A stretch of 42,907 bases of DNA from positions 1 through 42,907 of the forward strand of contig JAOAPH010000186.1 of assembly GCA_025462835.1 (NCBI GenBank). Reading direction: 5' to 3'. A program made the translations under genes and the position numbers. The notes under the pieces are model-generated. The model searched no databases. It had not been told where the DNA came from and saw only the letters and a program-made list of their open reading frames with translations. The stretch is from Candidatus Angelobacter sp. (GTDB lineage: Bacteria > Acidobacteriota > Terriglobia > Terriglobales > Acidobacteriaceae). Below, piece after piece: positions 14,396 through 21,249 of this stretch. Every line of letters starts with the position of its first letter. Within the stretch, counting starts at the first letter, position 1.

Positions 14396-15358
14396 ATGAT
14401 CCAAACTTTATTTGGCAGCCTAGACAAAAAAGAAGAAGAGAAATCCGGCATATTCGAGCGGATGAAGCAGGCGGTCACGCGAACGCGTGAAAACCTGAGC
14501 GAGCGCATTGAGGAGATCGTTTCCATCGGCAAGGAGATCGATCGTGACACCTTGGATGATCTAGAAGCCTCGCTCATCGCCGCCGACCTTGGGGTAAACA
14601 CGACCCACCAGATCCTTGAGACATTACGCGATAGGGCTGACCGCAAGCAGATCAAAGATGCCGACGAGCTCAAGCGGTTGCTGAAGGAAGAAATCCTTGC
14701 GATCCTTAGCCAGACCCCGACTAAGGCTTACCAAAAAGTTGATGGAGAGCCCGAAGTAGTGCTCGTTGTGGGCGTGAATGGAACGGGCAAAACAACCACC
14801 ATCGGGAAGCTGGCGAACGCGCTACGCGCTGACGGCAAGTCCGTTCTTCTCTGCGCGGCTGATACTTTCCGCGCTGCTGCGATTGAACAGCTTGAAGTGT
14901 GGGGTAGCCGTACTGGTGTGGAAGTGATCAAGACCAAGCCCGGAGGCGATCCTTCCGCCGTCCTTTTCGATGCGCTCGGCGCTGCTAAGGCGCGCAACAC
15001 CGATTACGTGATTGTCGATACCGCCGGCCGTCTGCATACGAAAACGAACCTGATGCTCGAACTGGAGAAGATGCGTCGCACCGCACAGCGAATCACACCC
15101 GGCGCGCCGCATGAAACTCTGCTCGTCATGGATGCCACCACCGGGCAAAACGGCCTGCAGCAAGCGCGATTGTTCACCGAAGCGGCGGGCGTGACCGGAA
15201 TCGTCCTGACGAAACTCGACGGCACTGCCAAAGGCGGAGTGGTAGTCGCGATATCGCAGGAGTTAGGACTTCCCGTCCGTTACGTCGGTGTAGGCGAAAA
15301 GATCGGCGACCTTCTTCCGTTCGATCCGCAGGCGTTTGTTGACGGCTTATTCTCGTAA
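14396..15358 (+). CDS. ftsY: signal recognition particle receptor FtsY
   Basis: FtsY is the SRP receptor GTPase that delivers nascent membrane proteins to the translocon. The 320-residue protein lacks the long acidic A domain of E. coli FtsY, as in many bacteria, and starts with an amphipathic N-terminal region. The helical N domain (about 10-110) precedes the G domain: P-loop GVNGTGKTTT at 126-135, the DTFRAAAIEQLEVW motif, DTAGR at 208-212 and TKLDG at 272-276. GEKIGDLLPFDPQAFVDGLF closes the protein. It is separated from ribD by only 12 bases, so the two are probably co-transcribed, although functionally unrelated. Confidence 0.97.
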   Translation: MIQTLFGSLDKKEEEKSGIFERMKQAVTRTRENLSERIEEIVSIGKEIDRDTLDDLEASLIAADLGVNTTHQILETLRDRADRKQIKDADELKRLLKEEILAILSQTPTKAYQKVDGEPEVVLVVGVNGTGKTTTIGKLANALRADGKSVLLCAADTFRAAAIEQLEVWGSRTGVEVIKTKPGGDPSAVLFDALGAAKARNTDYVIVDTAGRLHTKTNLMLELEKMRRTAQRITPGAPHETLLVMDATTGQNGLQQARLFTEAAGVTGIVLTKLDGTAKGGVVVAISQELGLPVRYVGVGEKIGDLLPFDPQAFVDGLFS

Positions 15359-15370
15359 ACCCTTGGCACA

Positions 15371-16633
15371 ATGACGCTCGACACCAAAGACGAACAGCAT
15401 CTCCGGCGCGCTCTGGATTTGGCACGCGAGGGGATGTCTCTCGCGTCCCCAAATCCCTACGTCGGTGCTGTTGTCGTGGACAGGGGCGGCGATGTCGTCG
15501 GTGCGGGCACACACACCTATGAGGGCAAGAAGCACGCGGAAGTGATCGCGCTCAACGAGGCGGGAGAACGCGCACGCGGTGGCACACTGTACTTGAATCT
15601 TGAACCGTGTTGTCATCAGGGACGCACCGGCCCTTGCACCGATGCGGTGATTGCATCTGGAGTAAGGCGCGTCATTGTTGCCATGCTTGATCCCAACCCG
15701 CAAGTTGCGGGAAAGGGGCTCGACAAGCTTCGCGACGCAGGCATCGAAGTCCAAGTCGCCCAAGGCGTCCTGCATGATGAAGCGCGAAAGCTGAACGAAG
15801 CCTTCGCAAAATATATCCAATACCACACTCCGCTGATCACGCTGAAAGCTGGCATGACTCTGGACGGAAAGATCGCCCCTCCTCCCGGCGAGTCTGATAA
15901 TCCTTCCGCACTGGGTGCTAATGCTGCCAGCGGCGGATGGATCACCAGCGCAGAAGCGCGCGCGCATGTACACAAGTTGCGCCATGCGTCAGACGCCATC
16001 ATGGTTGGAGTCGGCACAGTCATCGCTGATGATCCCCTGCTCACCGACCGCACCGGATTGCCGCGGCATCGTCCATTGCTGCGTGTCATCATTGATTCCC
16101 GCCTCCGCCTGCCTCTGGAATCCCGATTAGCAAAGACTGCAAACAATGACCTGATCGTTTTCTGCGCTCTCGCCGAAGAAAAGCGCAAGCGCGAGTTGGA
16201 GTCGCGTGGGATCGTCGTAGAACAGTTACCGCTCTATCCTGGGCTCGACAAATATGTTGTCGGCGGCCGCCCGATAAAATCCGCCGATGGACGCCCTGAC
16301 CTGCGCAACCTAGCGAAACGCCTGGGACAACTTGAAATAACAAGCCTGCTGATCGAAGGTGGCGCACTGATCAATTGGGCGGCCTTGGCAGCGGGGATCG
16401 TGGACAAAGTTTTTCTGTACTACGCGCCTAAAATCCTTGCTGGCATGGGCGCTGTTCCTTTCGCAAGTGGAGAAGGCTTCCGTCACGTCAGCGAAGCGGC
16501 ACATGTAAAGTCGCTGACATTGCATCGCTTCGGTGAGGATTTTGCCGTCGAAGGATATTTGAAAGACCCATATGAGCCACGACCAGAACCAAAGACCGCA
16601 AGTGGCCCAACGGTTGTCTACGAAGGCGTTTAG
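15371..16633 (+). CDS. ribD: riboflavin biosynthesis protein RibD (deaminase/reductase)
   Basis: A bifunctional enzyme: deamination of the pyrimidine from GTP cyclohydrolase II, then reduction of the ribosyl side chain. The N-terminal deaminase domain (about 5-145) has the zinc site HAE at 55-57 and PCCHQGRTGPC with C80 and C89. The C-terminal reductase domain (about 155-400) shows TLKAGMTLDGKIA, HKLRHASDAIMVGVGTVIADDPLLT and SLLIEGGA. At 420 residues it is longer than most (about 370) because of an extra loop in the reductase near GKIAPPPGESDNPS and a C-terminal tail. ribE follows after five bases. No FMN riboswitch fits in the 12-base gap from ftsY. Confidence 0.96.
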   Translation: MTLDTKDEQHLRRALDLAREGMSLASPNPYVGAVVVDRGGDVVGAGTHTYEGKKHAEVIALNEAGERARGGTLYLNLEPCCHQGRTGPCTDAVIASGVRRVIVAMLDPNPQVAGKGLDKLRDAGIEVQVAQGVLHDEARKLNEAFAKYIQYHTPLITLKAGMTLDGKIAPPPGESDNPSALGANAASGGWITSAEARAHVHKLRHASDAIMVGVGTVIADDPLLTDRTGLPRHRPLLRVIIDSRLRLPLESRLAKTANNDLIVFCALAEEKRKRELESRGIVVEQLPLYPGLDKYVVGGRPIKSADGRPDLRNLAKRLGQLEITSLLIEGGALINWAALAAGIVDKVFLYYAPKILAGMGAVPFASGEGFRHVSEAAHVKSLTLHRFGEDFAVEGYLKDPYEPRPEPKTASGPTVVYEGV

Positions 16634-16638
16634 ACCAA

Positions 16639-17283
16639 ATGTTTACAGGATTGATTGAGGAAGTCGGCAGCGTTCGCAGCGTCTCCGCTCAGAACGGGAC
16701 GCAGCGCATCGTCATCTCTGCCGCGCAAGTCACGCGCGAACTAAAGACCGGCGACAGCGTTTCTGTCAGCGGAGTCTGCCTTACGGCGTTGAATATCACT
16801 CCCGATACATTTGCCGCCGACCTTGCTGCGGAGACAGTTGCGCGCACTTCCCTATCCAGGCTCGCTTCCGGTTCGCTTGTGAATCTGGAACTTCCAGCAA
16901 AAGCCGGCAGCCGACTAGGCGGACACATTGTCCAAGGGCACGTGGATGGCGTCGGCAAGTTAGTCTCACTGGCTCGCGTTCACGGCGGAAATGATTGGGA
17001 ATTGATTGTCGAGCTGCCTACTGGATTGGACAGGTACGTCGTTCAAAAGGGATCAATCTCGATCGAAGGTATCTCACTGACCGTTGCGAGGATTCAGGGA
17101 AATCGTATCAGCGTGGCAGTGATTCCGCATACGTACGACGCCACAAACTTGAACTCGCTAAAGCGTGGCGACCCCGTCAACATCGAGGTGGATGTACTTG
17201 CCAAGTATGCGGAGAAGATTGCGCTCGACAAAAGCGAGGACAGGAAGCTTACAGTAGAGCGATTGCTGCGGGAAGGATTCTAA
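16639..17283 (+). CDS. ribE: riboflavin synthase alpha subunit
   Basis: This enzyme dismutates two 6,7-dimethyl-8-ribityllumazine molecules to riboflavin. The 214-residue protein shows the two lumazine-binding repeats. The first starts with MFTGLIEEVGSV and contains GDSVSVSGVCLT; the second has GGHIVQGHVDGVGKL and GSISIEGISLTVA. The length is standard. The gene ends the + strand run from ftsY or earlier. Its last four bases overlap the stop of the convergent ABC ATPase gene, leaving no room for a terminator. Confidence 0.96.
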   Translation: MFTGLIEEVGSVRSVSAQNGTQRIVISAAQVTRELKTGDSVSVSGVCLTALNITPDTFAADLAAETVARTSLSRLASGSLVNLELPAKAGSRLGGHIVQGHVDGVGKLVSLARVHGGNDWELIVELPTGLDRYVVQKGSISIEGISLTVARIQGNRISVAVIPHTYDATNLNSLKRGDPVNIEVDVLAKYAEKIALDKSEDRKLTVERLLREGF

Positions 17284-18098
17284 GCCGGAGGCGGGGAGGG
17301 CGATTCGCCGGGAAAGTCGCACGGCGGAAGCTTAAGCATATCCAGTTCCAAGAACTCCCTGATGATGGGATGGTCAGACTCTTCCATCTCCGGCATCGTC
17401 CCGAAGAAAATCGCCTTTCCTTCATGCAGGAAGACCACCCGGTCTGCAAGCTTCTTGGCAAACCGCATATCGTGCGTTACCACAATGCTGGTTAGTTTGA
17501 GCTGATGCTTTAGTTTTTGAATCAGGTCACCCAAAAGGTTACCCATGAGCGGATCCACCATGGTCGTGGGTTCGTCGTACAGGATCGCTTCGGGTTGCGC
17601 GGCAAGAGCGCGAGCGATAGCGACCGACCGTTTCATTCCCGTCGAGAGATCAGAAGGCAATAGGTCGCGCATTGCTTTTACGCCCACCATGTCTAGCAAT
17701 CCATCCACAACCTGAAATATCTGCGCCTCATCGAGGTCCCGCCGCTCGCGCAACGGAAACGCCACGTTTTCACCTACCGACAACGAATCAAAGAGCGCGC
17801 CATTCTGGAAGACCATCGTGACTTTTTTCCGGATCCGCTCCATTTCCAATTCGGAATAGTCGGTGATGTCTTCATAAGCCACTATTACGTGGCCGGAATC
17901 AGGCTTAAGGAATCCCATGATGGTGTGCAATGACACCGATTTGCCCACTCCGCTGCGGCCCAGTATGCAAAGCGTCTCGCCTGGTAACACGTAGAAGCTC
18001 ACGTGATCCAGAACGTGATTACTACCGAAGGCCTTCGATACATCCTTGAACTCGATGTACGGCTTCTTCTCGCTTGGATTCTTTTCCTCTTGGCTCAT
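17280..18098 (-). CDS. ABC transporter ATPase, MlaF-like
   Basis: A 272-residue ATPase of the MlaF/Mkl type that energises phospholipid or hydrophobic-compound transport across the envelope. Motifs are Walker A GRSGVGKS (47-54), Q-loop MVFQNGALFDSLSVGENVAFPL-type region (about 101-121), signature LSTGMKRSVAIARAL and Walker B AILYDEPT. The DSLSVGENVAFPL motif is characteristic of the Mla branch. The signature reads STGMK instead of the more usual SGGM(R/K). No permease (MlaE) or MCE protein (MlaD) gene is adjacent, so its partners must be elsewhere. The start overlaps the mobA stop by four bases, making a two-gene operon with mobA. Confidence 0.88.
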   Translation of the reverse strand: MSQEEKNPSEKKPYIEFKDVSKAFGSNHVLDHVSFYVLPGETLCILGRSGVGKSVSLHTIMGFLKPDSGHVIVAYEDITDYSELEMERIRKKVTMVFQNGALFDSLSVGENVAFPLRERRDLDEAQIFQVVDGLLDMVGVKAMRDLLPSDLSTGMKRSVAIARALAAQPEAILYDEPTTMVDPLMGNLLGDLIQKLKHQLKLTSIVVTHDMRFAKKLADRVVFLHEGKAIFFGTMPEMEESDHPIIREFLELDMLKLPPCDFPGESPSPPPA

Positions 18099-18721
18099 GA
18101 ATAATTCTTGGCGCGCGTTATCGGGGTCACTCGTTTAGATGCAGCTTCATAATCGTCCGGCGAATTGATGTTGTCAAACATAGCGGGATCAAACCCACGC
18201 TGCTTCATATTGTCATCGTTGAAATCGATAACAGAAACTATTTCCGGCGAAAACAGCGCGTCAATCTTATATTTTCCATCCTTGAGAGCTTTCTCGGCCA
18301 AAGGCAAGAAGCCCCGCCGATAAACAGCGCAAAGCGGCTGGAGTCCGCTCTTTGCTTTAGGCACGGTGACCAGCGCCGCGTTCCTTTGCGCCTCACCGAT
18401 GACATATGACAAGAACGCCGGATCGACGAATGGCATATCAATGGGAAGAATTACATTCAAATCAGTCCGGCTCCGGTTCAACGCGGCCTGAATCCCGCTC
18501 AGCGGCCCGCACTCTGGATAAATGTCTTCAACCACTCTGCCGTAGGAAGAAAACTTCTCTTTTGGCCCCACAATGAAGACGTCATCAGCCACAGATTTCG
18601 CCCTCTGGATCATGAGGTCAATCAGAGTTCTTCCATTTAGTAAGAGAAAAGCCTTATCTGCACCCGGGCCCATCCGGGTACTCTTGCCACCGGCGATGAT
18701 GAAGGCGCTGATCTCGGACAC
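18095..18721 (-). CDS. mobA: molybdenum cofactor guanylyltransferase MobA
   Basis: MobA attaches GMP to molybdopterin, forming the guanine dinucleotide cofactor. The 208-residue protein has the nucleotide-binding start IIAGGKSTRMGPGADK (about 8-23), where AGG and RMG match the family, and the PIDMPFVDP motif with the metal-binding aspartate near residue 97. SGLQPLCAVYRR (about 125-136) is also typical. It is translationally coupled to the MlaF-like ATPase (ATGA overlap). It is divergent from the potassium channel gene, with only 60 bases between their starts. Confidence 0.92.
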   Translation of the reverse strand: MSEISAFIIAGGKSTRMGPGADKAFLLLNGRTLIDLMIQRAKSVADDVFIVGPKEKFSSYGRVVEDIYPECGPLSGIQAALNRSRTDLNVILPIDMPFVDPAFLSYVIGEAQRNAALVTVPKAKSGLQPLCAVYRRGFLPLAEKALKDGKYKIDALFSPEIVSVIDFNDDNMKQRGFDPAMFDNINSPDDYEAASKRVTPITRAKNYS

Positions 18722-18781
18722 AAGATTCTTCTATCACAAAGGTCCGGGTATCGTTAGAGTTATCTGGATCGTGCAAATGCT

Positions 18782-19912
18782 GTGATAACATTTGCCGAAC
18801 TTTCCCTCCCAGAGAAAGACGAGAAGACCAGCCTACTTTCTATGGAACTACGACGGCGGATCATTCATGCAGCTTTACTGCTAGTGGTCTTGATCGCGTT
18901 CAGCATTTTTGGGTACCGCACACTGGGCGGGCCATCCGTTACTTTCCTGCAGGCGCTGTACATGGCCGTGATCACGCTGGCTGGCGTCGGGTATGGCGAG
19001 ATCGTGGATACCAGCCATCTGCCTGCGCTACGGATATTCAATATATTCATTGTTGTTTTTGGAGTAATGATCACGGCTTACGTATTCTCGTCAGTCACCG
19101 CCTTCCTCGTGGAAGGCGATTATTCTGACATCTTCCGGAGACGCAAGATGCTAAAGCAAATCAGCCAACTCAAGAACCATTACATCGTCTGCGGCCTGGG
19201 CGATACCGGACGTCATGCCGTGGCCGAACTGCAGAAGACCGGCACCCCTTACGTTGTGATCGAACACAACGAAGAGAGCATCAAGCGGCTGCGGGAGCAC
19301 GGAGGCGGAGAATACAGAGACATGCTGTTCGTGCTGGGTGACGCTACGGATGAAGAAATTCTGGAGCAAGCCGGCGTATCACGAGCGATGGGGCTTTTGA
19401 CTACGCTCGCCATGGACAAAGAAAACCTGGTCATCACCGTGATGGTCCGCCAAAAGAATGCCAAGATCCGCATCGTCACCCGCTGCACAGATCTCAAGTT
19501 TTCTGAGCGCATGACAAAGGCAGGAGCTAACTCCGTAGTCTCGCCAAACCATATCGGAGGTCTACGACTTGCCAGCGAAGTGCTTCGACCGCATGTGGTT
19601 GGTTTCCTCGATCTCATGCTAAAGGAGCAATCGCGCACGTTGCGTATTGAGGAGATCATCATTCCGGAATCGTCGCCCTGGGCGGGTAAATCACTTGGCG
19701 CCTTGAACATTAAGAGCCGGTTCAATCTCTTGCCCATGGCGCTGAAAAATGCTCCAGAAAGCACTCAGCGGCTTTGGGTGAATCCGCCAGACAACATCGG
19801 ACTTAAAGCCGGGGTGGTTATTATCGTGATGGGCGACATAAATGACATTCGTCGCGCACGCCAGGATTCGACGCATTCGGCCGTATTCTCAACTACTCAG
19901 GGACAGTCCTAA
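18782..19912 (+). CDS. two-helix potassium channel with RCK (TrkA-N/TrkA-C) domains
   Basis: A 376-residue channel subunit. Two membrane helices (about 26-46 and 80-105) flank a pore loop whose selectivity filter is GVGYGE (68-73), close to the canonical TVGYGD. The cytoplasmic part has a TrkA-N Rossmann domain starting HYIVCGLGDTGRHAVAEL (about 134) and a TrkA-C domain (about 290-360) with SPWAGKSLGAL and AGVVIIVMGD. The family forms tetramers gated by ligands such as nucleotides or calcium, as in MthK. The start is either GTG 18782 or ATG 18842, which would give MELRRRI just before helix 1; no ribosome binding site decides. Confidence 0.92.
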   Translation: MITFAELSLPEKDEKTSLLSMELRRRIIHAALLLVVLIAFSIFGYRTLGGPSVTFLQALYMAVITLAGVGYGEIVDTSHLPALRIFNIFIVVFGVMITAYVFSSVTAFLVEGDYSDIFRRRKMLKQISQLKNHYIVCGLGDTGRHAVAELQKTGTPYVVIEHNEESIKRLREHGGGEYRDMLFVLGDATDEEILEQAGVSRAMGLLTTLAMDKENLVITVMVRQKNAKIRIVTRCTDLKFSERMTKAGANSVVSPNHIGGLRLASEVLRPHVVGFLDLMLKEQSRTLRIEEIIIPESSPWAGKSLGALNIKSRFNLLPMALKNAPESTQRLWVNPPDNIGLKAGVVIIVMGDINDIRRARQDSTHSAVFSTTQGQS

Positions 19913-20021
19913 ACACCACCTGAATAGTCTATTCTTTCAATGACTTGCGTTTTATGAAGCAGCTCACAATCGGCTGCTCGCATCTAAGAATATTCACGAT
20001 AGTCCAATGCAAGGAGCACCT

Positions 20022-21101
20022 ATGAAACCGAGGAATTTGACACTCTGGATGGTTAACGCAGCGCTGCTTGTGATTCTCGCGGCTGGTTGCAACAAGAACC
20101 AGAACGCTTCCGCTCGCCAGGACACACAAATCGCGACGGATGTGCAAAGCAAGATCAATTCAGATTCCAACGTGCCTAACAAGGCCATCACAGTCAATTC
20201 GAACAATGGGATTGTCACATTGGCCGGGACGGTCGGTTCAGAGATGGAGCGCCAAGCCGCTTCAAACGATGCGGCCACAGTGGATGGAGTAAAGACTGTC
20301 GTCAATAATCTCGAGGTTGGACAGCAATCTGCTGGCAACACTGCAATGCCGGCCAGCAATCAGCCTCAGCCCTCAACAACTGCAAGCGACAGCGGATCTC
20401 GCGCGACCACGACGAAGGGTAATCGCATACACACAGCGCCGCTGCGGAGGACACCTTCAAGCAGCACAGCCCCGAGCACAAACGTTCCGGGTACTATGGC
20501 TTCGAACGCCGCGCCCTCAGCTCCCGCAGTGCCACAACAAGTGACCATCCCGGCGGGAACTTCGCTGAGCATTCGCACTATTGATCCCGTCGATTCCGAA
20601 AAGGCGCAGGTTGGACAGGTCTTCAGCGCAACGCTCGATTCTCCCGTTGAAGTCGATGGCCGGATCGTGATCCCGGCAAATGCTGACGTGCAAGGCAAAG
20701 TGGTTGACGTCAAGAGCGCGGGAAAATTCCAAGGCGCATCGCTCCTCACGCTGGATCTGACCAAGGTTTCGTTCAACGGAAAGTCCTATCGTATCGACAC
20801 CGATCAATGGAGCAAAACGGGAGCCTCTCGCGGCAAAAATACGGCTGCGAAGGTTGGCGGCGGGGCCGCACTTGGCGCAATAATCGGCGCAATCGCTGGA
20901 GGCGGTAAGGGTGCCGCGATCGGCGCTGGTGTAGGCGCAGGAGTCGGAACGGGCGCCCAAGCCGTGACACACGGCCAGCAGATAGTGGTGCAGCCTGAGA
21001 CCTTGCTCGCATTCACGCTGAGGAGCCCGGTCACTGTGACCCCATCATCCACCACTCGCAATCCGAACCGGACAAGGCTAGGCGCGGACAGCAATCAATA
21101 A
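20022..21101 (+). CDS. BON-domain lipoprotein with glycine-zipper region
   Basis: A 359-residue lipoprotein. AAGGAG directly precedes ATG 20022. The signal peptide ends in lipobox LAAGC with C23 as lipidated residue. A BON domain follows (about 31-98: VQSKINSD, GIVTLAGTVGS, VDGVKTVVNNLEV). A Ser/Thr/Pro-rich linker (about 105-170) leads to a beta-rich domain starting IPAGTSLSIRTIDPVDS. A glycine-zipper stretch (about 275-305; GGGAALGAIIGAIAGGGKG) comes next. BON domains bind phospholipid surfaces; glycine zippers insert into membranes. The likely site is the outer membrane periplasmic face, with an envelope integrity role inferred. It is monocistronic and closed by the terminator at 21121. 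Confidence 0.88.
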   Translation: MKPRNLTLWMVNAALLVILAAGCNKNQNASARQDTQIATDVQSKINSDSNVPNKAITVNSNNGIVTLAGTVGSEMERQAASNDAATVDGVKTVVNNLEVGQQSAGNTAMPASNQPQPSTTASDSGSRATTTKGNRIHTAPLRRTPSSSTAPSTNVPGTMASNAAPSAPAVPQQVTIPAGTSLSIRTIDPVDSEKAQVGQVFSATLDSPVEVDGRIVIPANADVQGKVVDVKSAGKFQGASLLTLDLTKVSFNGKSYRIDTDQWSKTGASRGKNTAAKVGGGAALGAIIGAIAGGGKGAAIGAGVGAGVGTGAQAVTHGQQIVVQPETLLAFTLRSPVTVTPSSTTRNPNRTRLGADSNQ

Positions 21102-21120
21102 TCGATTGCCGGCAATGATT

Positions 21121-21147
21121 GGGCGCAGGTTTTCCTGCGCCCTTTTT
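21121..21147 (+). terminator. rho-independent terminator
   Basis: GGGCGCAGG (21121-21129), loop TTTT, CCTGCGCCC (21134-21142) and five T. A perfect 9-bp stem, separating the BON lipoprotein gene from the lptFG operon. Confidence 0.95.
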
Positions 21148-21220
21148 CATTTCTGCACATCGAAAGCTGGTAACGCGGGTTCATGCCAGTGTCTTTGCCT
21201 GTCGAAAAAGGCAGGGATGC

Positions 21221-21226
21221 TAGACT
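21221..21226 (+). promoter_or_regulatory. candidate -10 box of the lptFG operon
   Basis: TAGACT preceded by TGC; a TTGCCT lies 20 bases upstream (21195-21200), a long spacer. If this is the promoter, translation starts at GTG 21250 rather than at the upstream ATG. Confidence 0.3.
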
Positions 21227-21249
21227 CATTCTTCACAAAATTGACAACC

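Noticed and set aside
15359-15370. FMN riboswitch ahead of ribD
   Set aside because: Only 12 bases separate ftsY and ribD; no aptamer can fit.
19955-19975. AGCAGC/GCTGCT stem between the potassium channel and BON genes
   Set aside because: Six-bp stem with a long loop and no T run; too weak to call a terminator.
21106-21249. Longer N-terminus for LptFG starting at 21106
   Set aside because: That part would run through the strong terminator at 21121-21147 and adds a cysteine-rich stretch not seen in the family.
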